A stretch of DNA of 64,000 bases from Kluyvera ascorbata_C (GCF_044197065.1 NZ_JBIQOI010000007.1:1-64000), one strand, 5' to 3'. Counted from the stretch's first letter, positions 1-8,487 are shown. The notes: generated by a model from the letters alone, not told the origin. Program-made: numbers and translations.

Positions 1-34
1 GAGCAGTGCAACACGGCTTTCGCTCACTGTTGCG

Positions 35-71
35 AGGTGGCGTATATTACGCTTTCCTCTTTCAGAGTCAA
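35..71 (-). promoter_or_regulatory. rRNA operon promoter P2
   Basis: Read on the minus strand there is a -35 TTGACT (66-71), a 16-bp spacer and a -10 TAATAT (44-49), followed by the GC-rich start region. The spacing to P1 and the intervening leader sequence match the tandem P1-P2 layout of enterobacterial rrn operons. The last bases of the window on this strand (1-9) read GCACTGCTC, which in rrn leaders runs straight into the boxA antitermination site, so the 16S gene should start a little beyond the left edge. Confidence 0.85.
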
Positions 72-154
72 GCGTTTAATTTCGCTTTTCTCTGTTGAGA
101 TTCTCAGGAGAACCTCGCTGACCCGGCGGCTTGTTTGCCGTTGTTCCGTCTCAG

Positions 155-215
155 TGGGGCCGCATTATAGGGAGTTTCTTCAGGGCCGCAACCCTTAAAT
201 TGCAGAAAAATGACT
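155..215 (-). promoter_or_regulatory. rRNA operon promoter P1 with UP-like element
   Basis: On the minus strand a -35 TTGCGG (186-191), 16-bp spacer and perfect -10 TATAAT (164-169) are followed by the GCG discriminator and the CCACTGA start region known from E. coli rrn P1 promoters; by comparison the start point is A at about 155. A/T-rich sequence at about 192-215 sits where the UP element is expected. The GC-rich discriminator next to -10 is the feature associated with stringent (ppGpp/DksA) control of rRNA synthesis. Confidence 0.88.
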
Positions 216-267
216 GACTGCTGCAATCCCCAGCAGAACCCCGCCTTATACCCATTTACACACAGAG

Positions 268-276
268 TTATCCACA
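268..276 (+). promoter_or_regulatory. DnaA box (perfect consensus)
   Basis: TTATCCACA matches the DnaA consensus TTWTNCACA exactly. It lies about 115 bp upstream of the rrn P1 start point, in the non-coding stretch between the rrn promoter and the siderophore operon. A 9-bp match can occur by chance; a functional role is an inference. Confidence 0.4.
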
Positions 277-352
277 AAATTCATCTATTCATATGATCTC
301 CGCGTATCCCCCCTTCTTTATATAGAGGGAAAATGGCTTATCTCAGCCACCA

Positions 353-1948
353 CTATTCGACAATACGCCCTGACTCGAGCTTGATAATCCGGTCCGCAAG
401 GTGGAAATAGCGATCGTCATGGGTAACAGCGATAATGGTTTTCCCCTCAGCCTTCAGCGCCGGCAGGATTTCCTGGTAAAATACCGCTTTGAATTCCGGG
501 TCCTGATCGGCAGCCCACTCATCGAACAGGTAGATTGGCCGCGCTTCCAGCCAGGCCTGCAACAAAGCCAGCCGTTTGCGCTGCCCTTGCGAGAGCGCCG
601 TCGTCGAGAATCGCCCATCGGCAAAACGGACCTTATGGCTGAGCTTCAGCCGTTCGAGTAACTCCCCCACCTGTTCCGCCGTGCGCTCATGCACAAACGC
701 CACGTTATCGAAAAGGAAGAAATCATTGAACACCACCGAGAAGCATTGCCGATATGCCTCCTGTTGGTCATCGGTAACCCGCTGGCCGTTTAAGCGCAGC
801 GTTCCGCTATCGGGCGGATAGATCCCCACCAGCAGATTCGCCAGCGTCGTTTTCCCGCTGCCGTTGCCGCCGACGATAAAAACCAGCTCGCCAGGATTAA
901 ACGTCAGGTCGAGTGGCCCCAGGGTAAAGCGTTCACCATCTTCCCCCTGATACTGATAGCTCACCTGCTCCAGCGCCAACGAGGTGAATAGCCCCTCTGG
1001 CAACGGACGCTGCGCCTGCTCCGGCGGTAGCGCTCCCTGAAGTTGCTGTACCCGCTGCACCGCCACCCGCGCGCTGGCGATCGTCGGTAGCGACGACAGC
1101 ACACCTTCGACGGGCACAATCATATAAAGGAAGATCATCACGTAGCCGGTAATCGCCGCCGGTTGCAGCGTTAGCGCTTCGCGCAGGCCAAACAGTACCA
1201 GGCCGATAAACACAAAGAACAGAATGCTGCCCCAGCTCGTCGCCAGACCATACAGGATGTAGCCCCGCGTCCGCTCCCGACGCACCGCCTCAATATTCTC
1301 CGCCAGTTCGCCATCCACAAAATGCCGCCGACGCGCGGCGTTAAGCCGATATTCGCGCCCGCCGTCGAACAACGTTTTGCACTGTTGAATCAATGTATCT
1401 TCCCGTCGCCGGGATTGTCGCAACAGCCCAAGCGCGCGCCCGTGTGCCGCCTGATATCCCAGCGTACCGAGCACAATAGCCAGCATCGCCAGCCCCAGCA
1501 CGCTAAAAGAGAGCGTCGCCAGGTAAATCAGACACCCGAGGATCACCGCGCTATAGATGAAGAGATTCGGCAGGTTGACGAAAAAGACCACCAGCGTATC
1601 GAGATCCTGCGTCAGCACCGAGATAGTCCGCGCCATTCCAGAACGCTCCAGCTGCAGCCAGCGGGTTTCACTCACCCGATGCGTCAGCTCACTACGCAGC
1701 CGCGCCTTTACCTTCTGCCCAAGATACATAAAGGTGGTTTGTGAGATAACGCGGGTTGCCAGCATCAAGCACGCCAGCAGCGCAAACTGTATTCCCGGTG
1801 CCAGCCAGCCGTGCGCTGGCGGCAGATTCAGGCTGTGGTTAATCATCGCCAACAGCGACGCATTGCTCAGCCCGCTAATCAGCCCGGCAACCACGGCCAG
1901 CAGTAGCCAGCCGCCGACCATCCGAAACAACATCAACAACAACGACAT
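353..1948 (-). CDS. Exporter-type ABC transporter with fused membrane and ATPase domains (cyclic-peptide/YojI-PvdE-like)
   Basis: A 531-residue half-transporter: an N-terminal membrane domain of about six helices, then a nucleotide-binding domain with Walker A GGNGSGKTT, signature LSQGQRKRLALL, Walker B YLFDEWAADQDP and the switch histidine in VTHDD. The DEWAADQDP string is typical of the cyclic-peptide/siderophore exporter family that includes YojI and PvdE. The start at 1948 is chosen because AAGGA lies 7 bases upstream; the ATG at 1954 touches that site and the ATG at 2014 has none. It is the last gene of the siderophore operon, 31 bp behind the FhuB-like gene, and no separate FhuC-type ATPase is present. 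It may export a siderophore or peptide, release iron-carrier breakdown products, or energise uptake as the exporter-fold YbtPQ do; the sequence does not decide. Confidence 0.85.
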   Translation of the reverse strand: MSLLLMLFRMVGGWLLLAVVAGLISGLSNASLLAMINHSLNLPPAHGWLAPGIQFALLACLMLATRVISQTTFMYLGQKVKARLRSELTHRVSETRWLQLERSGMARTISVLTQDLDTLVVFFVNLPNLFIYSAVILGCLIYLATLSFSVLGLAMLAIVLGTLGYQAAHGRALGLLRQSRRREDTLIQQCKTLFDGGREYRLNAARRRHFVDGELAENIEAVRRERTRGYILYGLATSWGSILFFVFIGLVLFGLREALTLQPAAITGYVMIFLYMIVPVEGVLSSLPTIASARVAVQRVQQLQGALPPEQAQRPLPEGLFTSLALEQVSYQYQGEDGERFTLGPLDLTFNPGELVFIVGGNGSGKTTLANLLVGIYPPDSGTLRLNGQRVTDDQQEAYRQCFSVVFNDFFLFDNVAFVHERTAEQVGELLERLKLSHKVRFADGRFSTTALSQGQRKRLALLQAWLEARPIYLFDEWAADQDPEFKAVFYQEILPALKAEGKTIIAVTHDDRYFHLADRIIKLESGRIVE

Positions 1949-1979
1949 GCTCATTCCTTTTTTATAGTTTGCTTCTTTA

Positions 1980-3971
1980 TTACGTCTGATGAGATGACGG
2001 CCTATTTCTGCCACGAATCAACGGCCAGACCAGCAGCGGCACGCCGATGAGCGATGCCACCAGCCCCACCGGCAGCTGGCGCGGATAGAGCGCATTGCGT
2101 CCCAGCCAATCGGCAACGGTCATGATGCAGGCGGAAAGCAGCACCGCGGTGTAGAGCTGCGCCAATACGCCCTTCACGCCAACCCGGCGCGCCAGATGCG
2201 GGCCCAGAAGCCCGATAAACGACACCGGCCCCACTAATAAGGTGGCAAGCCCAGTCATCAGCGCCGCCAGCGCTAGCACACTGAAGCGGGCACGCGGCAG
2301 CGAGACGCCTAGCGAACCGGCCACGCTGCCCATCGGCAGCAGTACCAGCCAACGACGAAACAGCGGGGTGATGACCAGCAGCACCAGCGTGGCGATAAAC
2401 AGCACCTGCGCCAGAGAGGCGCTGATGTAGTAGGTACTGCCGGTCATCAGCGGCAGCAGCACCGCGCTGGCGGAGAGGTTATTGAGCATCACGATGCTCA
2501 CGGCCGCCTGGCATAACGCATTCAGCGCCAGCCCGTTAAGCAACACGTGCTGAGGATTAAACGCGCTGCGTCGGCTATTCCACATCGTCAGTAACAAGCT
2601 GATCAGCGCCCCCGCCAGGCTGCTTAATAGAAGAAAGGCGCTGCCCTGAGTGGGAAACAGCAGGATATAGACGGTGACGCCCATCGCCGCGCCGCCGCCG
2701 ATGCCCAGCACTTCAGGGCTCGCCAGCGGGTTGCCGCTTACGCGTTGCATCAGTACCCCCGCGCCCGCTAACAGCGCCCCGGCGCTGATGGCGGCCAGCA
2801 AGCGAGGCACCCTGAGCGGCAGCAACTGCGTCAGCTCCTCATGGCTTGCCCAATGCCAGTGGCCGAGGCCCAGCCCAAGACAGAGTGAAACCACAATGGC
2901 GATAAGCAGTACGGCAGCGGCGAGCCACGGCACCCAGCGGTGGGTTGAGGCATCCGCCGTCAGTGGCGACGGGGAAGTATCCGGAACAGGTTGTCGGGCA
3001 TGACGCGCCAGCAGGATCAACAGCGGCCCGCCGGTCAGTGCAGTCAACATACCCACCGGCAGCAACTGACCGTTCAATAGCGACACCCGGGACACGCAGA
3101 GGTCGGTAAACCACAGCAGCCCCGCCCCGGTGAGCGCACTGTGCAGTATCAGTTGGCGCGACGTGCGCGCACCGCCAAAGCGGGCAAGATGCGGCGCGGC
3201 CAGGCCGATAAAACCAATCACGCCGACGGCATTGACCACCAGCGCGCTCATCACCAGCGCCAGCAGCACCGCCGCACTGCGAATTTTCAGCGGCGAGGCC
3301 CCCAGGCTACTGACCATGGTTTCCGGCAGTTGCAGCAGCTCCAGCGGTCGCCACAAAAAAGCCAACGCCAGCAGGCAAAGCGCCAGCCAGGGCAGCAGCG
3401 ACATCAGCAGATGGCTATCCTCCTGCGCCAGCGAACCGCCGCCCCACATCAACACGGTCAACAGAAAACGGTCATTGATGATGGCAATAAGCATCGTCAG
3501 CGCGCCGCACCACAGGTTGATCATCATCCCGGCCTGGATCATCACTAAAGGCGAGAGCCGCTGCCGCCAGCTCAGCGCCAGCACCAGCAGCAGCGCGGCC
3601 AGTTCTCCCACGACCACCACCGCCATTTTGGCTTCGGTCAGGAGTAGTGGAAACCAGAGCGATGCTAGCCCCAGCGCCAGCGTCGCGCCGGAAGTCATCC
3701 CAAGCGTAATCGGCTCCGCCAGCGGATTGCGCAGCGCCCGCTGCATCAACCAGCCGCAGAGCCCGAGCGTCGCCCCGCCGACAATCGCCATACCCTGCCG
3801 TGGCAGCCACATGCTGTGCAGAATAATCGCCGTAGGTTGGAGGTTATTGGCATACAGCAGTGCGCACAGGCCACCTTCGCGTAGCACGTCGCTACCGGCG
3901 AGCAACAGCGCCGCCAGCCACAGCAGCGTGATGAGCCCCCATGAGAGACAGCGGGAATAGGGTTCATGCAT
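1980..3971 (-). CDS. FhuB-like fused siderophore ABC transporter permease
   Basis: A 663-residue inner-membrane protein made of two tandem FecCD-type permease halves, as in E. coli FhuB. Each half carries the loop that contacts the ATPase: GFIGLAAPHLARFG in the first and GFIGLLGPHLARRVG in the second. It should carry ferric hydroxamate-type siderophores from the periplasmic binding protein into the cytoplasm. The start at 3971 (MHEPYSR) overlaps the end of the binding-protein gene by 8 bp, consistent with translational coupling; an ATG six codons upstream is possible. Normally FhuB works with the ATPase FhuC, which is missing here, so it must borrow an ATPase from elsewhere or use the unusual ABC protein encoded next to it. 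Confidence 0.92.
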   Translation of the reverse strand: MHEPYSRCLSWGLITLLWLAALLLAGSDVLREGGLCALLYANNLQPTAIILHSMWLPRQGMAIVGGATLGLCGWLMQRALRNPLAEPITLGMTSGATLALGLASLWFPLLLTEAKMAVVVVGELAALLLVLALSWRQRLSPLVMIQAGMMINLWCGALTMLIAIINDRFLLTVLMWGGGSLAQEDSHLLMSLLPWLALCLLALAFLWRPLELLQLPETMVSSLGASPLKIRSAAVLLALVMSALVVNAVGVIGFIGLAAPHLARFGGARTSRQLILHSALTGAGLLWFTDLCVSRVSLLNGQLLPVGMLTALTGGPLLILLARHARQPVPDTSPSPLTADASTHRWVPWLAAAVLLIAIVVSLCLGLGLGHWHWASHEELTQLLPLRVPRLLAAISAGALLAGAGVLMQRVSGNPLASPEVLGIGGGAAMGVTVYILLFPTQGSAFLLLSSLAGALISLLLTMWNSRRSAFNPQHVLLNGLALNALCQAAVSIVMLNNLSASAVLLPLMTGSTYYISASLAQVLFIATLVLLVITPLFRRWLVLLPMGSVAGSLGVSLPRARFSVLALAALMTGLATLLVGPVSFIGLLGPHLARRVGVKGVLAQLYTAVLLSACIMTVADWLGRNALYPRQLPVGLVASLIGVPLLVWPLIRGRNRPSSHQT

Positions 3972-4821
3972 CGCGCCACCCCGCAACAAAGGGATAGAGG
4001 ATATCGGCGAAGCGCCCGGCGGTGATCAGCGCACCGGTATCGCTAATCGGCTGTTCAATCACTGCTATCGGATACCGCGACGTCACCGGCAGGCGCTGCC
4101 ACAGCGCGCTCTGCCGCCAGCGGGCAACGGCATCACGCTTGTCGTCATCGACCAGCAGGATAAGCCGGGCGTTCACCGTGGCAATGCTGGTCAACTCCAC
4201 CAGCACCGTCCCTTCCGCCCCACGGCTCCCCTGCCAGGCATGACGCAGGCCGCAGGCGGCCAGCACATCGCCAGGCAAACTTCCCGGGGTGTAGAGCCGC
4301 AGATGCAGCGCATCAACAGGCGTGGCGCAGAACACCGGTTGCCGCACCGTCTGGGCAACCTTGCGCACGCGGGCTAGTTGCGATTGCAGATTGTTGAGCA
4401 ACACCTGCGCCTGCGTTTCTCGTCCGAAAACATCACCAAGCTGGCGCGTGGCGTCGATAAAGGAGGCAAGCCCATGGGTTGGCAGCGTCAGCGTCGGCGC
4501 GATTTTTTCCAGCGCGGGCTTCAGCAACGTATGTTGAGGGGTTATCACAATGCGGTCAGGCTTTAAGGCGTACAGCGTTTCGAGGTTCGGCTGGAACAGC
4601 AGCCCTAAATCCTGCACCGTTGAAGGCAGCACGGGCTGCGGGATCAGTTTGCGATACCAGTCAGGCGCCGAGACGCCAGCAGGCGTAATACCGAGCGCGA
4701 GGATCATCTCAGCCAGCCCCCAGTCCAGCACCGCCAGCTTCTGCGGGACCGCAGCACTCCCGGCCCACGACATCGCGGGAACGAGCAGTGCTGCGGTTAA
4801 TAACGTGCGTCGTGAGAGCAT
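3964..4821 (-). CDS. FhuD-like siderophore-binding periplasmic protein
   Basis: A 285-residue class III solute-binding protein. The N-terminus has a twin-arginine signal (SRRTLLTAAL followed by a hydrophobic stretch and a WAG cleavage region), like E. coli FhuD. The body follows the FhuD pattern: an AVLDW start of the mature domain, ALGITPAGV, a central DLGLLFQPNLETLYALKPD segment, and a C-terminal HAWQG motif. It should bind the iron-loaded hydroxamate siderophore in the periplasm and hand it to the FhuB-like permease. The ATG at 4821 lies 2 bp after the stop of the receptor gene; a GTG at 4830 would overlap that stop and is less likely. Confidence 0.9.
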   Translation of the reverse strand: MLSRRTLLTAALLVPAMSWAGSAAVPQKLAVLDWGLAEMILALGITPAGVSAPDWYRKLIPQPVLPSTVQDLGLLFQPNLETLYALKPDRIVITPQHTLLKPALEKIAPTLTLPTHGLASFIDATRQLGDVFGRETQAQVLLNNLQSQLARVRKVAQTVRQPVFCATPVDALHLRLYTPGSLPGDVLAACGLRHAWQGSRGAEGTVLVELTSIATVNARLILLVDDDKRDAVARWRQSALWQRLPVTSRYPIAVIEQPISDTGALITAGRFADILYPFVAGWRDA

Positions 4822-4823
4822 CG

Positions 4824-6959
4824 TTACCACTTGTAGCTAACGGTCGCCGTCAGCTGACGTTTCATCGCGTATTCACAGCCGTTGTTCTGGCAGGTGGCGA
4901 GGTAGGTTTTGTTGGTCAGGTTCGCCGCGTTCAGCGCAACGCCCCATTCACGCCAGTCGTAGCCCAGACGCGCGTCGTAGACCGTGGCCGCCGGTACCTT
5001 CAGGCTGTTGTCGGTGTTGGCATAGCTGCTGCCGACATAGCGCACGCCGCCGCCGATGGAGAAACCGTCCAGCGGGCCACTCAGCGCATACTGCGTCCAC
5101 AGCTTGGCGCTGTTGCGCGCAATACCAACCGGATGTTTACCTTCGGTGCCGTCGTTTGCGCTGATCACTTCCGGATCGGTCAACGCGTAGGACGCCAGAA
5201 CAGACCAGGCCGGGGTGATATTGATCTTGCCATCCAGCTCGATCCCGCGCGATCGGATCTCACCGGTCTGCACGCTGTAGTTGGCGTGATCCGGATCCGG
5301 CGTCGCCACGTTAGTTTCCCGCAGGTTAAACAGCGCCAGCGTAAACAGCGCATCCAGCCCAACCGGGTCGTACTTCAGGCCCATTTCCGTCTGCTTGCCT
5401 TCCGTCGGCTTAAAGCCGTGACCATAAAAATCGGTCGTGCTGCTCGGCACAAACGAGGTCGAGTAGCTGACGTACGGCGCTAAACCGTTATCGAAGTGAT
5501 ACAGCAGCCCGGCGCGTCCGGTGGTCGCATAGTCGTTGCTTTCGGTACGCGCGTCGGTCAGCAGGTTGGTGCTCTTGGTTTTCGCCGCATCGTAACGCCC
5601 GGCCAGATTCATTATCCAGTTTGCCCATTCAAGCTGATCCTGCAGGTAGAACCCGGTTTGATCGAGCGTGGAGTGGGTGCTGCTGGTGAAGGCTGGCACT
5701 TTAACCGGCGTACTGTAATCCGGGTTGAGGTAGTTGATCGGGCTCGCATCACCGTAGCCTGCGCGGCTGCGCACCGAGCTATGCATCCGGTCAATCCCGG
5801 CCAGCAGCGTATGCTGTACCGGGCCGGTTTGCAGATGGAACTCCGCCTGGTTATCCACGGCGAAGTTGACCATGGTCTCCTGCAGGTTCATCGAGTAGCG
5901 GTCGATCAGCGGCGCATCCGCATGAACGCCCCACGGGTAGACCATCAGGTAATCGCCGGTGCTGCTGATATAGCGCAGGTTCTGGCGGAAGGTCACCGTG
6001 TCGTTAAAGTCGTGGCGGAACTGATAGCCGATGCTGCCCTGCTTGCGCTCATAGCTGTCAAAGCCAGGCTGGCCACCGTAGAACTTACTGGAGATCTGCC
6101 CGTTCGGGTTATAGGTCAGCGTGCCGGAGGTGGGCATCTGGTTGTAGAAGCCGCTGTCCGGATCTTTACGCAACTGCGCCAGCACCGTCAGGCTGGTGCG
6201 ATCGCTCGGCTGCCAGGTGAAGGATGGCGCAATGTCGTAATGCTGATAGCGAGTGTGGTCGACCTGCGTTTCGGTATCGAAGAAGGTCCCCGCTACGCGG
6301 CCAAGCAGCGTGTTGTCGTCGGTCAGCGGGCCGGTGACATCAAAGCCGGTGCCAAACAGGTTGTTGTTGCCGGTGGACATATACACTTCCCCGCCAGGCT
6401 GGGCCTGCGGAGTTTTGCTCACCATATTGACCACCCCACCCGGGTTGGCTTGGCCGTACAGCACCGACGATGGGCCTTTCACCACCTCAATACGCGACAG
6501 CAGGAACGGGTCCCACGCCGGACGACTCCACCAGGCTTCGCGCGGCAGGCGCAGGCCATCGAGATATTCGTCGGCTTCAAAACCGCGCACCACGATAGTG
6601 TCGAAACGGGTATCCGGCCCGGCGTTTTCCGATGCCACGCCGGAGACATAGCGCAGCGCCTCCGGAATGGTTTTCGCCGCCTGCGCCGCGATTTGCGCCT
6701 GTGTAACGACGGCGATACTTTGCGATGTGCGGCTGATCGGCTGGCTGGATTTCGTTCCGGCAGCCGCGTTGTGCGCCACCAGTGAACTCTCATCATCCTG
6801 CCCCTGCGACGGTGCCGCGGCGGTGACCACTATTGTCTGTTCTTTTGTGCTATCGTGACCGTTATCCGCAGTGAACGCTTGCCCGCTGTACCCTGCGATG
6901 ATCGTACATGCCAGTACTTTCAACGGTTTATCCCTGAAAAACTTGCCAACCAGATTCAT
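4824..6959 (-). CDS. TonB-dependent siderophore receptor (FhuA/FoxA-like)
   Basis: A 711-residue outer-membrane receptor. After a long signal peptide ending near GQAFTA comes the TonB box region (QTIVVTAAA), a plug domain (IPEALRYVSGV, IVVRGF, EVVKGPSSVLYGQANPGG) and a 22-strand-barrel-type C-terminal part ending in YKW. A cysteine pair shortly before the C-terminus is also seen in FhuA. It is probably a ferrichrome- or ferrioxamine-type receptor; the exact ligand cannot be read from sequence. ATG 6959 is preceded by GGAA 8 bases upstream; an ATG 16 codons earlier would place extra residues before the signal peptide. First gene of the operon, behind a Fur box. Confidence 0.92.
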   Translation of the reverse strand: MNLVGKFFRDKPLKVLACTIIAGYSGQAFTADNGHDSTKEQTIVVTAAAPSQGQDDESSLVAHNAAAGTKSSQPISRTSQSIAVVTQAQIAAQAAKTIPEALRYVSGVASENAGPDTRFDTIVVRGFEADEYLDGLRLPREAWWSRPAWDPFLLSRIEVVKGPSSVLYGQANPGGVVNMVSKTPQAQPGGEVYMSTGNNNLFGTGFDVTGPLTDDNTLLGRVAGTFFDTETQVDHTRYQHYDIAPSFTWQPSDRTSLTVLAQLRKDPDSGFYNQMPTSGTLTYNPNGQISSKFYGGQPGFDSYERKQGSIGYQFRHDFNDTVTFRQNLRYISSTGDYLMVYPWGVHADAPLIDRYSMNLQETMVNFAVDNQAEFHLQTGPVQHTLLAGIDRMHSSVRSRAGYGDASPINYLNPDYSTPVKVPAFTSSTHSTLDQTGFYLQDQLEWANWIMNLAGRYDAAKTKSTNLLTDARTESNDYATTGRAGLLYHFDNGLAPYVSYSTSFVPSSTTDFYGHGFKPTEGKQTEMGLKYDPVGLDALFTLALFNLRETNVATPDPDHANYSVQTGEIRSRGIELDGKINITPAWSVLASYALTDPEVISANDGTEGKHPVGIARNSAKLWTQYALSGPLDGFSIGGGVRYVGSSYANTDNSLKVPAATVYDARLGYDWREWGVALNAANLTNKTYLATCQNNGCEYAMKRQLTATVSYKW

Positions 6960-6988
6960 AGCATTTCCGACTGTTATTAGAATTGGAT

Positions 6989-7007
6989 GGAAATGATAAT
7001 TATTCAA
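6989..7007. promoter_or_regulatory. Fur box upstream of the siderophore operon
   Basis: GGAAATGATAATTATTCAA matches 13 of 19 positions of the Fur consensus GATAATGATAATCATTATC, with the core AATGATAAT exact. It lies 30 bp before the receptor start codon and in the intergenic space shared with the divergent AraC-type gene, so iron repression of the operon is expected. Confidence 0.75.
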
Positions 7008-7137
7008 GTTTAAAAGAGAAGCCCTTCCATGGCAGAATGGCGTTACTGGCCATCAGGATGTCGCCATCCGGACAAAAGTTGTCTCTAAACGCAGCAGTAA
7101 GCATAAATGGTGAGAATCAGACAGAGGGCAGGTGAAG

Positions 7138-7890
7138 ATGACCATTCCACACGCGATTGAAGGGCTGCGCCAGCTCAAATACGCTCCGGGCAGCGAAGAG
7201 CCGGTTCACCAGCACGAGCAGGGGCAGCTGATTTATCCGCTCAGCGGCGTGGCGAAAATCGTCACCCCGCAGCATATCTGGCTGCTGTCGCCCGGCCGCG
7301 CAATCTGGCTACCCGGCGGGCTGCCGCACGGGCTTCAGGCCGTGGATCGCGTGGTGACGCAGAACCTGTACCTTAGCCCGCAGGCTTCCCGCCTGTTTGG
7401 TAATCAGTGCCGCGGCCTGACCGCCACTCCCCTACTCCACACCTTGATTGATGCCGGGCTTGAAGATGCCATTCCCCCAGAGCGGATGGCCCTGCTTCAG
7501 GCGCTGCTGACCGACGAGCTACAGCGTTTACCCGCCGCCGCGCTGTGCCACGTGATCCTCCCCAGCGACCGCCGGGTGCGCCAGATCTGCGATACGCTGT
7601 GCCGCGAGTTGGATCACACCGCGACCCTCGCCTGGTGGGGGCAAAAGGTCGGAGCCAGCGAACGCACGCTGGCACGCCTGTTCCGCGAAGAGACGCACCT
7701 GAGTTTTTCCGAATGGCGGCAGCAGATTCGGCTGCTGGAAGCGGTGTGTAATCTGGCGCGCGGCGTGGCGGTGAATACGCTGGCGCAGGAGCTGGGTTAT
7801 GCCAGCGCGAGCGCGTTTATTGCGATGTTCAGGAAGAAGCTGGGGGTGTCGCCGCAGCGGTATATTCAGGCGGCGATGGTGATGTCGTGA
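7138..7890 (+). CDS. AraC-family transcriptional regulator with cupin sensor domain
   Basis: A 250-residue regulator. The N-terminal half is a small cupin domain (PVHQHEQGQLIYPLSG and IWLPGGLPHGLQ carry the metal/ligand-pocket histidines); the C-terminal ~100 residues form the double helix-turn-helix with ERTLARLFREE and the family signature around ELGYASASAFIAMFRKKLG. It is transcribed away from the siderophore operon and shares the promoter region with it, so it probably activates or represses that operon in response to a ligand. Overall layout resembles NimR/YeaM rather than the PchR/YbtA type. The ATG at 7138 is preferred to the GTG at 7132 because AGAGGG at 7123-7128 is too close to the latter. 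Confidence 0.88.
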   Translation: MTIPHAIEGLRQLKYAPGSEEPVHQHEQGQLIYPLSGVAKIVTPQHIWLLSPGRAIWLPGGLPHGLQAVDRVVTQNLYLSPQASRLFGNQCRGLTATPLLHTLIDAGLEDAIPPERMALLQALLTDELQRLPAAALCHVILPSDRRVRQICDTLCRELDHTATLAWWGQKVGASERTLARLFREETHLSFSEWRQQIRLLEAVCNLARGVAVNTLAQELGYASASAFIAMFRKKLGVSPQRYIQAAMVMS

Positions 7891-8019
7891 TTTTATGGTT
7901 ATCTATTTTTATTATTAATACGGGGACTGTTTTTAATAGATAATATTAATAATGGTTTCCGGTTTTATATTTAATAGCGTTTATTACGTTTTATTTTCGG
8001 CTGGCTTTTATTTTCTGTA

Positions 8020-8035
8020 CTGGGTATATTTACAG
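8020..8035. promoter_or_regulatory. LexA (SOS) box of symE
   Basis: CTGGGTATATTTACAG matches 13 of 16 positions of the LexA operator CTGTATATATATACAG, keeping CTG and ACAG at the ends. It lies 81 bp upstream of the symE start codon. E. coli symE is LexA-repressed, so the position fits. Confidence 0.75.
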
Positions 8036-8040
8036 GTATT

Positions 8041-8121
8041 ATTTTGCGCGATGCGGGTGTGCGCCAACACGCCCGCATCGCTAATCACACCTACTATTTC
8101 ACGAGAATAGCAACTATGACT
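8041..8121 (-). ncRNA. symR: SymR antisense RNA
   Basis: The minus strand from 8121 to about 8041 begins AGTCATAG, continues through GCTATTCTC and GTGATTAGCGATGCGGGCG, and ends in a stem-loop (arms 8048-8061 and 8068-8081), matching the known E. coli SymR RNA almost base for base along its length. SymR is a cis-encoded RNA that pairs with the symE leader and start codon to block translation and destabilise the mRNA. A TACAAT -10 element stands 8 to 13 bases before the expected 5' end. Confidence 0.88.
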
Positions 8122-8451
8122 AATACCGATTGTATTGTAGATTCGTTTGAACCAGAAGTAGCCGAAGGAAATAAGCGGAATTTAACCGTGAGTTATGTGA
8201 GCCGCGCGCCAGATTACCATCGCGTTCCAGCGGTGATGATGAAGGGGCAATGGCTGGAAGCGGCGGGGTTTGCCACCGGCACGAAGGTTGAGGTGCGGGT
8301 GATGAAGGGGTGTATGGTACTGACGGCGGTGGAAGATGAAGCTGACGAGGTGCTGGAGACGGCGCGGGTGGTGGGGAAGTTGTCGGTGCGGAAGCGGAGG
8401 CAGGTTAGGACGTTTATTGAGGTGATTGAGGGGAAAGGGAGTCGGGGGTGA
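8116..8451 (+). CDS. symE: SymE-family toxin (SOS-induced, AbrB-like fold)
   Basis: A 111-residue protein with the SymE core: TVSYVSRAPDYHRVPAVMMKG, then WLEAAGF, TGTKVEVRVMKGCMVLTA. SymE is a toxin of the type I (RNA antitoxin) class, thought to act on RNA or condense the nucleoid in DNA-damaged cells. The start at 8116 (MTNTDC) is set by the overlap with SymR, which covers the ATG as in E. coli; an in-frame ATG at 8044 would translate the SymR hairpin and is rejected. The C-terminal tail is unusually rich in Gly, Arg and Lys. Flanked upstream by a LexA box and downstream by a terminator. Confidence 0.88.
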   Translation: MTNTDCIVDSFEPEVAEGNKRNLTVSYVSRAPDYHRVPAVMMKGQWLEAAGFATGTKVEVRVMKGCMVLTAVEDEADEVLETARVVGKLSVRKRRQVRTFIEVIEGKGSRG

Positions 8452-8464
8452 AGGGGTAAGATTA

Positions 8465-8487
8465 GGCGCTGAGAGGCGCCTTTTTTG
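8465..8487 (+). terminator. Rho-independent terminator of symE
   Basis: Stem GGCGC (8465-8469) and GCGCC (8476-8480) with a six-base loop, followed by six T. It lies 13 bp after the symE stop codon. Confidence 0.85.

Noticed and set aside
1..34. 16S rRNA gene
   Set aside because: Only the promoters and the beginning of the leader are inside the window; no mature rRNA sequence is seen.
5496..6785. Long open frame (429 codons) opposite the TonB receptor gene
   Set aside because: It is an antisense shadow in GC-rich coding DNA; the receptor on the other strand has full-length homology, and the frame has no ribosome site or recognisable protein pattern.
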